Under the pieces are notes generated by a model, which searched no databases, had not been told where the DNA came from, and saw only the letters and a list, made by a program, of their open reading frames with translations. Position numbers and translations under genes: made by a program. From Gordionus sp. m RMFG-2023 (taxonomy: Eukaryota; Nematomorpha; Gordioida; Chordodea; Parachordodidae), in the NCBI RefSeq assembly GCF_954871325.1, contig NC_088777.1, positions 34,883,366-34,947,365 on the forward strand: 64,000 bases of DNA. The letters are read 5' to 3'. Positions 23,471 through 34,362 of this stretch are shown in pieces; within the stretch, counting starts at the first letter, position 1, and each line of letters opens with the position of its first letter.

Positions 23471-23618
23471 TTAGTATTCAAATTAAAATAATAATAATTG
23501 AATATATAAATATAATTAATATGCTTTCTAAAAATTACACACGCCGCGCCGCTGATCTCAATCGGCGGCTTTTCCGGTGTGAATAAAAATACCGGCGGCG
23601 CACAGGTCTAATTAAGTG

Positions 23619-25050
23619 GTATTCTATTTATATTTCTTTTCTAATAATTGAATTAATTGAATATTGCTGTTTCTTATTTCTAATAGTATAAAATATAGTG
23701 AATTAATTCATTACTTTTTTTTCCAAAAAAAATCTTTAATATTTTTCATAATTAATATTGATGATGATTTGGTCTTTTTTTGATTATATTTTTGTTTTTG
23801 TTTTTTACGCTCAATTTCTTTTATATAAATTTATCCTTTTTAATAATTAATTGGAGGATAGAAATGATCACTCGTGGTTGAGGATACCGATTTTTTTTAT
23901 ATCAGATCGGCCCGGCCCTATCATTCCTTTTAATGAATATCAGTTATTGGCCGATAACATCTAATATGTTGATTAGATCCTATATATATATCAAAATGGC
24001 AAATGCAATTTTAATATTGAATCAGGGATCTAAAAAAATTAATTTGGTAATGATTATTTTTAATTGGATTAAGGCCATTTGTTTTTATATTAATTTATCT
24101 TCACTATATTTTGAGTAGGGGAGTACCGATACTACATTTTGGAGGTCGATCCTATCCGATATTACCAATATTAAACGGCGATTACCTATCTGATTTTGTT
24201 TTCCATAAACATAATTGTCGTTTTAATTTTTAGTGCATATATCTGTGCAAAATCATTCCATTTGAGCCGATTTTTTAAAAGGTTAACTTAGTATTTTAAC
24301 CAGAAAAATATTACCCAAGTCTGAAGATTTGGCTCATAGATGGTACAAAGTGTTTGGCTATTAGCGAAATCTCGAGGCCTAGGCAATATTTTTCTGACTA
24401 AAATAATGAGTTAGCCATTTTTTAAAAATCGGATGAAATGGAGCTATTTTGCATCACCACATACATCTGCTCATTATACTTTTTAATAGTATAACATCTA
24501 TAATTTAACACCATAACATAAGCCATTTAAATATATTATAATGATCAGTTATAGTTTTATTCATGAATCAATCTAAAAGAATGTAAAATATTTTTGTTGA
24601 TAAATCATTTATATAATAACATTAATCCATTTACATAATAAGTAATAAACAAATATATTATGAAAATTAAAGCGCCATTTTATCAGATCTGCTGAAAATT
24701 TTAAAATATCGGCTCAATCCAATCCTATATAAAACATAGGCACATCATTTTGAGTGTATTTTTTATTCACTATAGACATCTTCCCAAAATGATATTATAT
24801 TATTAAAAAAATCAGATTAGCTAATATCGATGATATCGGTGAAATTAAATCAGATTCACCTTTATAAAAGCTGCATATCGATAAAATGTATACACATCAC
24901 TTGTGGGCATTTTGGGTGGCTTTACTGTCATTTTCCTTATAATTTATATTACGAACTATAATATATATTGTAATCCACCCTCCAATCCCTCCTATACTAT
25001 ACAATATTTATAAATAATTATATATTTTTTTTCATATTATTTTATAATAG
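23619..25050. other. Non-coding intron stretch with hAT-like fragments and a MITE
   Basis: 23880-24200 holds fragments such as GATCGGCCCGGCCC, GGCCGATAACATC and CCGATATTACC, resembling ends of a further hAT type (similar fragments at 31200-31330). MITE family D copy 2 is at 24240-24458. The last bases form the PKC exon 2 acceptor. Confidence 0.5.
24240..24458. mobile_element. TIR MITE family D, copy 2
   Basis: TTTGAGCCGATTTTTTAAAA near the left end and TTTTTTAAAAATCGGATGAA near the right. The centre keeps ATATTACCCAAGTCTGAAG and AGCGAAATCTCGAGGC as in the other copies. The ends are diverged (TGCAAAAT / ATTTTGCA). Confidence 0.75.
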
Positions 25051-25082
25051 GGGTTTCGGCAAGCAAGGCTTCCAATGTCAAG
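25051..25082 (+). CDS. cPKC: Conventional PKC, coding exon 2 (32-nt microexon)
   Basis: A 32-nt exon: one base completes Trp55, ten codons encode GFGKQGFQCQ, and one base starts the next codon. It supplies the fourth-turn glycines and zinc ligand Cys64 of C1A. Acceptor TTTATAATAG and donor GTAACA are both canonical. The length equals that of human PRKCA exon 2 as I remember it, so this microexon is an ancient boundary. It lies alone, about 20 kb from exon 1 and 30 kb from exon 3, and is too short for open-frame searches to find. Confidence 0.96.
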
Positions 25083-25821
25083 GTAACAACTTCTCCATCA
25101 TATTATTTTTTTAATGTTGAATTTTTTTAAATGGAAAATTCTCTTATATTATACTTTTTTTTACAGGGGCATGTTTGAATCAGATCCGACCGGATTCGAA
25201 TCATACCTTAATTTAAACATTTTTACTTACCTAGACTGATGATTCATTCGTTAAAATGCTTTTTGAAGCAACGTCGAATACGAATCAGCGGGTAACACGC
25301 CATTTTGGTTTTTCTTTTAGAAATTTTTATAAATAAATGAAACTCTGAATTTTTAAAAAAAATTATTTATATGGATAACATGTCACCAGCTGATTTCTAT
25401 CGATAAACATTTAAATCAATAAATCGACACTCTAGGCATGTCATTGGGCAGACCTTGGCAAAAGGCAAAATTTTTAATAAGTTTATTTTCTTCTAGCACT
25501 TATAATTTTTACCGTTTTCCCTCAGTTCACTATTCTTTAAATTTTTTTTTCCGACATTATATCTACTTCTAAAATAAGAACTTCTATTAGTCTCGGATTT
25601 TTGGGAAATAATCGGATCGGTCGGACAAATTTTTTTCTTTCTTGCCTAACCTCATTTTTTTAAAGAATTTCTGCATCATATAATAAAATAAAGCTTTATA
25701 CGTTCATATAAAGAAAGGAAGAAAGAAAGGTTAAGGTTCTAACAAAGAATTAATTGAATGAAAATAACTAAATGCAAGCAAAAAATAGAAAATTTATTTA
25801 TCCTACTTATATTTAAATAGC
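25083..25821. other. Intron 2 start, unassigned
   Basis: 25170-25290 has GAATCAGATCCGACCGGATT-type sequence suggestive of a transposon end. Nothing else was recognised. Confidence 0.35.
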
Positions 25822-26423
25822 CTTTTCGCTAGTGAAGGTCACGGTCCGGTCTTTGGTCCGGACTAGACCGATATCCTCGGACCGGACCACAGTCCTTAAG
25901 AAAAATATCGATCCAGACCGTGGTCTTAAATAAAAAACTTTTTTAACCTAATTTAATTTGTTTTATCATTTTATTAAATATAAGAGTATTATATAAACAA
26001 TAAAATTTATCCAATGGTATTGAAGAAAATGATTTTGTGCTTGTGGAGGGCATATTAAAATTAAGAGTAGAATGTGTTTTTGAGATATTTTCATTTTCAT
26101 CATTAGAAGTATATATTTTATGTTTTATCAGATGTCTGCTTAAGGTACCTAATTATTTTATTAAGAATAAGGTTAAGTTATTTTGACAATTAATTATTCA
26201 GACAGTTTCTTAAGAAAAAATAGAACTATATAAATAATAACCAAAATATTTTAATAATAATACTACTTATTTTGATTAATTTATTGCTTAAAAAATTATA
26301 AACAATTATTTTGTTACTTGTTGCTGACGATACATTAAATTTGGTACTGCAGTGAACACATACTCGTTTTTTATTGTGACTATAAGTAAAATGTTTCTTG
26401 GACAAACTTATGGTTTTCATATT

Positions 26424-27938
26424 GACCCTCTCGGATCCCTTCTCTTTAGTCTTGGAATCAATGACATGATAAAATCAATAAACTCTTCATGTACTCTATC
26501 GCTCCACGCTTGGTATATTGATGATGGAATCTTGAGTGGTCCCAGTAGTGAAATTGCCAAAGCAGTCACCATAATTAAAGAAATGGGCACAGCCATTGGA
26601 CTTTCGCTTAACCAGAGCAAATCTGAATTCTCACTTTTAAATTCTAATGCTCCCAACACTCACGATTTCAAATTCACATCAAGCGTTGAATTAACACATC
26701 TAGGATCGCCTGTTGGAGGACACGAGGCAATAAGCACCTTTCTTCATTCCTCACTTGACATACTCCTTAAACTGGAGGACATCTTTACACTTCTTCCATC
26801 ACACAAGTCCTTTTTTTTGCTAAAAAATTTCTTTTTTATACCAAGGATTCTTTACGCACTTCGGTCAACTCCAATTTTTAAATATCCTATTCCTCTCCAA
26901 ACTTACGAAAAAGGAATAAAGGACTTAACCGAAAAAATAGTAAATATCAGATTCAACGAAACTGCTTGGGCCCAAGCAACTCTTCCAACCAAATTTGGTG
27001 GTCTCGGCATCAGATCTCCACTTGACTTAGCAACAACTACTTTCATATCGAGTAGTCTCTTGACAAAGCCAATAACCTCCGCCCATAATTCTAAAGAAGA
27101 CCTTTCCTTAATTGTGGCTATGGATATTTGGAAAACAAGGATCAATGCTGATTCTCATCCCCCCACAACCCATAAACAGAAAGACTGGGATGCACCAGTG
27201 GTTGCTCGCTGCGTTGAAACTCTCTTATCTAGAATGCAATCTACCGACCGCACCCTATTCTCTTCCTTGCTCAATGGTACGGGACATGAGTTTCTTGAGG
27301 CCATCCCATCTACCAATCTTCAGCTTCAACTATCCAACAATGAATTTACCCATGCCATCGGCATTCGTCTAAATTGTTCCATTCACCCCCACATCTGCTC
27401 AGGGTGCAACTCGCCAGTTGACTCGAAGGGTAGACATAGTTTACATTGTCGCTCCTGCAATGGACGATTCATCAGACACAAGCAATGTAATACAATCATC
27501 CAACATGCTCTGAAATCCGCCCAAATTCCTTCCACGTTAGAACCACAGGGTCTTTTTAGATCTGACGGTAAACGTCCTGATGGGATCTCTCAAATCCCAT
27601 GGAGGAGAGGCCAACTTTTGGTATGGGACTATTCCTGTATTGACCCCTTGGCCCCATCCAACCACGCCATCAACATCCTTGACCAGAAGGAACAACTTAA
27701 AATTTCTAAATACACAGAAATAATAAACGATCATTGCTTCATCCCAATCATATCAACCACTCTTGGCACCTTCAGCAAACTCGCCTTTGCATTTTTCAAA
27801 AAATTAGGATCACAAATCAGCAAACTCTCAGAAGAACCCCGAGAGGGTTTTTTTCTTCGTCAACGATTATCCATAGCGATTCACAAAGCTAATTATATCA
27901 GTTTCTATGGTAGCCTTCAAGCCAAAGAGCTATCATAG
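26424..27938 (+). CDS. LINE reverse transcriptase C-terminal part with CCHC and endonuclease-like region
   Basis: A 505-codon uninterrupted frame. The upstream Met at 26352 belongs to the host hAT, so there is no genuine start. It opens at DPLGSLLFSLGIND (RT motif B'), then AWYIDDG (catalytic YxDD, residues 55-58 counted from 26352), LNQSKSEF and HLGSPVGG. Next come a thumb-like region with FGGLGIRSPLDLA, a Cys-rich knuckle (CSGC...HSLHCRSC, residues 349-369), then RSDGKRPDG and LLVWDYSC, and finally EPREGFFLRQRLSIAIHKAN. The RPDG...WD pattern after a Cys/His knuckle resembles the restriction-like endonuclease of R2/R4-type LINEs. Its fingers and N-terminal domains are missing, so it cannot retrotranspose. 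Confidence 0.92.
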   Translation, partial: DPLGSLLFSLGINDMIKSINSSCTLSLHAWYIDDGILSGPSSEIAKAVTIIKEMGTAIGLSLNQSKSEFSLLNSNAPNTHDFKFTSSVELTHLGSPVGGHEAISTFLHSSLDILLKLEDIFTLLPSHKSFFLLKNFFFIPRILYALRSTPIFKYPIPLQTYEKGIKDLTEKIVNIRFNETAWAQATLPTKFGGLGIRSPLDLATTTFISSSLLTKPITSAHNSKEDLSLIVAMDIWKTRINADSHPPTTHKQKDWDAPVVARCVETLLSRMQSTDRTLFSSLLNGTGHEFLEAIPSTNLQLQLSNNEFTHAIGIRLNCSIHPHICSGCNSPVDSKGRHSLHCRSCNGRFIRHKQCNTIIQHALKSAQIPSTLEPQGLFRSDGKRPDGISQIPWRRGQLLVWDYSCIDPLAPSNHAINILDQKEQLKISKYTEIINDHCFIPIISTTLGTFSKLAFAFFKKLGSQISKLSEEPREGFFLRQRLSIAIHKANYISFYGSLQAKELS

Positions 27939-28154
27939 ACAACGCTTACGTCCCTTTTTCATTTTTGTTTCCCTGCGTCACACCATCTCCGTTCTTTTTT
28001 TTAATAGTATTATTATATATTTTACTATAATTTGTATATAATTAATTTTTTATATAACTAAATGTTATTAATATATCTTTTACAAATATTTCATATTATA
28101 TTATTTCATATTTATAATAAAATTCTTTAATTTAAAAAAAAAAAAAAAAAAAAA
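27939..28154 (+). other. LINE 3' UTR and poly(A) tail
   Basis: About 195 nt after the stop codon, first GC-moderate (CCCTGCGTCACACCATCTCC) and then very AT-rich, ending in a 21-nt A run. AATAAAATTC at about 28117 may act as a polyadenylation signal. Confidence 0.8.
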
Positions 28155-28318
28155 TAAATAAAAATTAACAAAATCGAAAATAACTCATCTAGAAAAATAT
28201 CATAAAATAAAATATACAAAAAAATTATATTAATTGAATAGTAAAGCAAATTTAAATAATAATAAAAGACTGGTCCGGATTACGGTCCTCAAAAAAGATC
28301 ACCTTCACTACTTTTCGC

Positions 28319-29186
28319 ATCCATTTCGGTTTGGTTATTAATAAACGACCTCAAAATAGTGTTAGGATTTTCATTTAAAAACTAATTATATATATTTCTG
28401 AAGTATTTTTTGTAAAAAATTTCAAACTATTGAAATAATTAATATAGTAAAAAAAATGCTGATTATATTCTCTTTATTAAAATTCCTTTTCTTTTAAAAT
28501 TAATGGACCAATTTAAAAAAAACCCTTTTAATTCATATTGGTGCAACAATGTTACCGCCAATTTTTATCAAAAGTATGCACGTTGTCTGGTACTGCCACT
28601 ATTATGATTGATTTGACTTTTTTAAAAAGAGTAACTTTTAAAACCTAAGATTTGATAGTTTTCCCTTGTTACAATAATCGTTTTATTTTTTATTTTCCTA
28701 AATTTTTACAAATAATAAATTGTGTGTACTTTAGACATTTTTTTAAAAAATTTGCGCGTCAAAGGGAATCATCGAAACGTCCCGCCGGATTTTTTTATTT
28801 AATCGTTATATATAAATGCAATTAAAATACTCATATTTATCAAAAAGCAAGTAGACATACAAAATGAAAATTTTAAATGGTATGATTATTTTACTTAATC
28901 TTTTTAAAAATTTTATTTTATTTAAAAATTTAATTTATATATAATTAACTAGCTTAAAAAGAAACATTTAAAAATCAAAATAATAAAATATGATTTTAAA
29001 AAGGAAATGTGTGTCACCTAACAATATAAATGGAAATATATATAAAGCAACCGACCAACAGAAATGATAGAGAAATATTATATGTATATATTGATTATTT
29101 CAATGAGCTGAAAGATAAATTTTAAAAAAATGACACCAATCATATTCTATAATATTTTAAAATTTTTAAAATTGTTTATATACAGT
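28319..29186. other. Unassigned AT-rich stretch
   Basis: No frame, repeat or RNA recognised apart from scattered A/T runs. Confidence 0.4.
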
Positions 29187-30497
29187 ATTAATATGATTTG
29201 TTGTAACATATTTTCATAATGTGAAAAAACATTCTTATATAGTGAAATAACTTTCCATAATTATTGTAAAAACATTTTGATAAAATTTTTGATATAAATT
29301 TTTTTAAATTTTTTTTAATAATAAGAGTTTTTAAACTTTAATGAAGATTTACGTCAAAGTTATATATCGAATATAATTTTTTTATGTTTTGGACCCAAGT
29401 TTAAGTGGGAAAATGAGAATAAAAATTTTCTAAGATTTTTAGAATAATTTTTTTTTTAAATGCACATTATAAATTTTTTTAAATTTAAAGTATTATTACA
29501 ATATATTAATGTTACTTTTAGTTATCTAAAGAATGGAAATCAGGATAAAAAATTTGATAATTTCTTAATAAACATAAGTGAAAGAAAATTCGAATTTAGG
29601 GTTTTCAGATAATTCTTATTTTTTTTTGGTTTTAAAATTAAATAAAATTTAAAATTCCGAAAATGACGCATACCAAAAATCATCGAGATGTGCCACCAAC
29701 CATTCCATAACGGAAGCCCCGACACTTCAATTTAACTTTCCGTAATTATTGTAAAAACTTGTTGAGAAATACAACCTTTTTTAAAAAAACTTTTAAAAAC
29801 TTGAAAGAAAATTTTGAGAAACACATTATATTTTTGAAAACTTCCGGTAATTAACTTAAATTAAAACTTATAATAATTCTTTCTTAAATTTGCGACAATT
29901 TTAATTTTAAACTTCTATATTTTATAATTTATAATTTTTTTTAAAAAAACTATATTTCCATTTTTTTAAATGTCAAATTTTACTATCGCTAGTATTTTGA
30001 ATCTATCTCCAGTTTCAGGTTTGTTAATATAATATTCTATTATTTACTAACCTTATATATATCTTTTAAAATTCTTATTTTTCCACTTAAACTTATCTCC
30101 AAAACATAAAAAAACTATATTCGATTCATAATTTGACGTTAGTCTTCATTAAAGTTTAAGAACTTTATTATTAAAAAATTTTTTTTGAATTCTCATTTTT
30201 CCACTTAAACTTGTGTCCAAAAAAAACTATTTGATTCATAACTTTGATGTTAGTCTTCATTAAAGTTTAAAAACTTTTAAAAATTTTATCAAAACTTTTA
30301 AAAATTTTATCAAAACTTTTAAAAATTTTATCAACACTTTTAAAAATTTTATCAACACTTTTAAAAATTTTATCAAAATTTTTTTAAAAAATTTAATTTA
30401 TATCAAAATGTTTTTTACAATAATTATGGAAAGTTATTTAACTATATAAGATTGTTTTTTCACATTATGAAAATGTGTTACAACAAATCATATTAAT
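29187..30497. mobile_element. Inverted-repeat element, 1.3 kb
   Basis: The left end ATTAATATGATTTGTTGTAA and right end TTACAACAAATCATATTAAT extend as arms of at least 100 bp at roughly 95% identity. A looser arm reaches to 29400 and 30090, with CACTTAAACTT / AAGTTTAAGTG. The CACTTAAACTT...ATTAAAGTTTAA block is duplicated on the right side (about 30085 and 30200). No transposase. The class is undetermined. Confidence 0.8.
30270..30374. repeat. Minisatellite, 21-bp unit, five copies
   Basis: Five head-to-tail units AAAACTTTTAAAAATTTTATC with at most one change each (AAAAC versus AACAC). It lies in the right arm of the inverted-repeat element, where the left arm has one equivalent unit. Confidence 0.92.
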
Positions 30498-32699
30498 TAA
30501 AAGCCAAAAGAGACATCATCATACATTTTTTTACACCAAGTATGTGTTCATTAAATTTATCTATCAAAAGGTTTGACAGTGAAATAAAAATAAATACATT
30601 TTATTCCAGCCTTGTAAAATAAGTCGATAATTGTTTTTAATATAATTGTTAATATAAATATGGACAATTAATCATAAAATTCAATTATCTAATTTTCATA
30701 CAACAGTAAAATTAGTAACTAAAATGAATATTAATTTAAAAATTAAATTATATAGGAAAGAAACAATAGAATTAATGTAAGAATAATACACGGAAATTTT
30801 TTAAACTAAAATATATTAAAAAAAACGAAAAAGATACTAGATTCTTTTGAAAATAATAGATACATATATAGTATCTTTATTAAGAATGTCAAAACGATAC
30901 CAAATACAAGATACATTCTTTATCGTAGTTAAAAGTATTCACTGACCTGTCCAACTCTGGTTTTTAACATAAATGGTCAAAGTTTTTATAAGATACGGAG
31001 GGCTTTTGACTCCAACCCCCCCCCCCCCCACCCACTGTGGATTTTATTGGAGGGATTTAACATCTCTTTTGCCATCCTTTAGTCAGGTTCCATTTGAAAA
31101 ATAATGATTTTAGAGTTAGCCTTTCTGAAAAATTTCAATCAAAGTCACTCACTATTTTAAAAAAATAATTGTTCATAATGAAATATTATATTAATTTTTT
31201 TGGAATAGGGATTTACTAATTTTTTAATATTGAATCAGATTAGCCCGATTTACTTTAATACCGGTTATCGGCAGATATCGTTAAATTGTCCGATCCGAAT
31301 TTTTTGATAATTATTCAAATTCCTATTTGCGTTATTGCATATTTATTTTAATGGTCTATTCTTCGTTCATTCTATTCTTTATATATACATTTTTACTATA
31401 ATATTATTATTGAAAATCATACTGTCAGACATCAGTGATCAACCGATATAAGTAGAATCGAAAACTAAAGTATTTCACCCCCTAACCTCATCTCATAATC
31501 TTTAAAACCGATATAATATATGTAAGATGGTTTCTTGATTGTATTAGTTATAAAATATGTTATGAGTAAATATTATTTATAGGGATGATTTTATGTATTA
31601 TAAATGAATATTGTACAAAATATATTTAATCTCTCTTTTTCTTTTCTTTCTTCCAGTTTAATCTCCTTCGATTTTTTGGTTTTCTTATTATTATTAATAA
31701 CAAGTATTAAAAGTGTACAATTATGACAAAAAAGTTATAACATTGAAAGACAAAAAAAAATTAAAAAAACAAATTGATTTAATTTTTATATTTCATTTTA
31801 TTCCTCACTCACTCATAGAGTTATGGAGGAATTTTTTATTTTATTTATACAAAAAAAAATCGATAAAAATTTACATTAAAAAAAAGAGTAAAATTATTAA
31901 TATATATCTGAGTTGATCGAAATGTTACGTTAGGGATTTTGATAATTATAATTATTTTATTGTATCATAAATTCACCAGAAATAAAAGATAGAAATTATT
32001 TTAAAAAAACGAAGAATGATTTCTGATTTTTTTTAATCATTGGAATTTGAATAAAAGAATGGGCTTTCAACCCATTACTGATGGTTAGAGAACTAGTACC
32101 TGCTGTTAATTTTTATTAGAAATTAAAGGGCGTTACTTTTTAGGGAGAAAAATAACGTCGTTTGTTACTATCTTTGGGAAACCATGATTACTTTTTTTGA
32201 AAGGCTGCTATTTATCCCTTCAGTATTTTATTTAAAATTATTAATATTTAAAAAAAAATCAATTTTCAATTTAATAGCAAAATTGTCTGTCAAGGGTTTA
32301 ATATAAAAGTACCAGAGTATATATCATTTTAAATAGATTTGATCAGGATATCCATTTTTTTCAGTATTTTTATGGATTTGTAAATAAACATTTTTTTTCT
32401 CAATTATTTTGATCATATTACCAGAAATTTTAAGGTTTTTATATGAAATATAAATTCTATTTTTTAAAATTAACCCAAAATTTAGATAATATTATTTGAA
32501 TGTCAATAACTGCCATCTTGCGGATTAAATTATATATAAATTTATTTTCTTAAAAGATTTAAACAATGAAGTATAACTATTAATTTATTATTAAATATAT
32601 CCATTAGCTAATTTTAATGGCGATTGAAAATATAAGTGCTGTGTTTGATATACAACTTAACTTCATGATTAATGTTATTACTTCATGATTAATATTACA
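30498..32699. other. Unassigned stretch with a poly-C run and hAT-like fragment
   Basis: A C run lies at about 31016-31029 beside GGGCTTTTGACTCC. GATTAGCCCGATTTAC and CGGTTATCGGCAGATATCG at 31235-31280 resemble the fragment at 23880-24200. The 31713-31916 frame is Lys/Ile-rich low complexity. No gene. Confidence 0.45.
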
Positions 32700-33070
32700 A
32701 CTTCACTATTAATTGCCGAATGCTATTTTGAAGTCAATGAAAGTGAAAAAGAATGGGCACAAATGTATTTAGAGTAAATGTGTGACGTGTGAAGGATGCG
32801 AGTTTGCAGGAGAGTCTGAAGATCTTGGATGTGGTTGATGTGACTGTGACCCTATAATCACCTGGGGTTTTGATTACCGATAATCTACATAGAAGAGATG
32901 AGTTCCAGTCTTTTATAGACCAAATTTTATTAAAAATTATGAGTAGGATGTGGTGCGGCATTAGATACAGCTTTGAGATGTTCGCCAGTAATATTATCAA
33001 GGCCCGGAGTTTTATGGTTTCTTAGTTTCATTTAGTCGAGATTTCAGTTTTTGAAAATTGTGAGTGGATT
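32700..33070 (-). pseudogene. Degraded LINE reverse transcriptase fragment
   Basis: On the - strand, one frame gives HKTPGLDNITGEHLKAVSN. Another gives IIFNKIWSIKDWNSSL and then KTPGDYRVTVTSTTSKIF. These follow the LINE order: K.PG.D.I.GE.LK, then the W.......PI.KK..., then NYR.I.L.S..SKI. The pieces need frame changes and contain stops, so this is an old remnant unrelated to the young LINE at 26424. Its ends are unclear. Confidence 0.65.
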
Positions 33071-33959
33071 AACAGGTCTTCTTGATTTAAAAATATTCAT
33101 ATAGTGCTATCTATCATTCTGCTCTATTATGACTATATTTTCTAGCCAAATTGAAGGAAGCTTCTTGAAGATCTTTGTTTTGCATAGCTTACAATAAGCG
33201 TCAAAAAGCCTATTAGTTTGTATTAACGTAAAATAGGCCGCAACTTTCAGAGATTGGCTAAAATTGTCAATGTAGCTATATATTCTTTTGCTAATCAGAA
33301 AGCCCAGATAATACCAGAGCTGTACAAAATAAAGTGACTGAAAGTCCCAGAATTATTACCCTGACTATAGGTTTCTTGTAAAGCTATTTTGTACATCCTT
33401 TTCATCTGCTATAAATTTTAGAAGAATAACAAGCTTATTCCATTAAACCGTTAATATTTAGGGAAGAAATAAATTATTATTCTATGATTTTGTTTATGGA
33501 GAAGTTTCTAATTTTTATAAACCCTAACTTAGAAATAGATATATGAAGAACCTGGCAATTGTGAAAATTATATACTATATATCTTCTACCAGTACAACGC
33601 TATTTTATAACCCACACAATTTTCCAAAACACAATTTTAAAACTAAAATTAATAAATTTTCAACTGCTAATTTTATTGGTTAACAAAATATATTATCTAC
33701 AAAAAGAACATAAAAAGGACAAAAGTTTACAATTATAAAATCTCGTTCCTTTTTTACTTTTTGGGACAAAGAAATCAATGTGATTTATAAAATCAGGCCA
33801 TATTTATAAATCTTATAAATATTAAACAAAATCATTTTTAAAAATATATATGTTTTACGCGAATACATGAGTAAACAATATAATTTTAAATAATAATTTA
33901 ACGTAATAATTGTAAGGGCTGAGAACCAAAAAATCTAGCATTATCTGAATTAAAGAAAA
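33071..33959. other. Unassigned stretch
   Basis: Part may belong to the LINE remnant to its left, but I see no further conserved motif. No gene. Confidence 0.35.
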
Positions 33960-34362
33960 AATATAAATGCTGTTAATAGAACTATACAAAATATTGGCCA
34001 TTATTTTTATTAATTTACTGAATAATAATTATTTTTTTATTTGTTGCTGACTTTACATTTAATTTCATACTGCAGTGAAAACATACTCTGTGTTTTTATT
34101 GGGACTAAGTAAAATGCTTCAATGACAAACTTACGGTTTTCATATTGCAAAATAAAAATGAACCAAAAATTAACAAAAACTAAATTAACTCCTCTAGAAA
34201 AATAATATACAACAAAATTATATTGATAGTACAATAAAGCAAACTTAAATATTAATAAAAGATCGGTCCAGTCCCTAAAAATATATAAACTGGTTCAGAT
34301 TGTGGTCCTCAAAAAGGATCGGTCCTGGTCTAAGAACGATAAGACCGGACCGACCTTCTCTA
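33960..34362 (-). mobile_element. hAT transposon G, second copy (holds the LINE empty site)
   Basis: 34040-34235 matches 26314-26423 and then 28156-28260 without any LINE between: TGTTGCTGACTTTACATT, CATACTGCAGTG, GGTTTTCATATTG and AATTAACTCCTCTAG. The right end reads CCGACCTTCTCTA at 34362, like ACCTTCACTA of copy 1. The left end is not found, so the copy is truncated or very diverged there. No duplication could be matched. Confidence 0.8.

Larger units (their letters stand above)
20998..23610 (-). mobile_element. hAT transposon F, 2.6 kb, perfect TSD
   Basis: Ends TAGACCTGTGCGCCG / CGGCGCACAGGTCTA, flanked by ATTAAGTG at 20990-20997 and 23611-23618. CGGCGGCG-rich subterminal blocks stand out in this AT-rich DNA. 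It is the longest delimited hAT here and keeps the most transposase sequence (- strand, about 21550-22956). A threefold 118-131 bp tandem repeat lies near its right end. Confidence 0.96.
5047..25050 (+). other. PKC intron 1 (20,004 bp)
   Basis: GT-AG intron (GTAAAT...TAATAG) in phase 2 between exons 1 and 2. It is filled with transposons: GGCCC-rich hAT MITEs, a long-TIR element, two SINEs and at least four large hAT copies, several with perfect target-site duplications. I recognise no other host coding exon inside it on either strand. Confidence 0.93.
26424..28154 (+). mobile_element. 5'-truncated LINE (non-LTR retrotransposon) with poly(A) tail
   Basis: It begins abruptly at GACCCTCTCGG, inside the reverse transcriptase, and ends in 21 A at 28134-28154. 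The left junction is exact because the sister hAT copy at about 34 kb continues CATATTGCAAAATAAA where this one switches to LINE sequence after CATATTG. Downstream, hAT sequence resumes with AAAATTAACAAAA. No clear target duplication is visible; a few bases of target seem lost. It is typical of a dead-on-arrival insertion by target-primed reverse transcription. Confidence 0.93.
25830..28310 (-). mobile_element. hAT transposon G1 with a LINE inside, perfect TSD
   Basis: Ends TAGTGAAGGT / ACCTTCACTA, flanked by CTTTTCGC at 25822-25829 and 28311-28318. GGTCCGGTC / GACCGTGGTC motifs fill the subterminal parts. Without the LINE (26424-28154) the hAT itself is only about 750 bp, so it was already non-autonomous. 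A - strand piece (26226-26420) reads KKRVCVHCSTKFNVSSATSN, a BED-finger-like remnant. A second copy lies at about 33960-34362. Confidence 0.95.

Noticed and set aside
26352-26423. ATG at 26352 as start of the reverse transcriptase gene
   Set aside because: These bases are hAT sequence, shared with the 34 kb copy; the LINE begins at 26424 without a start.
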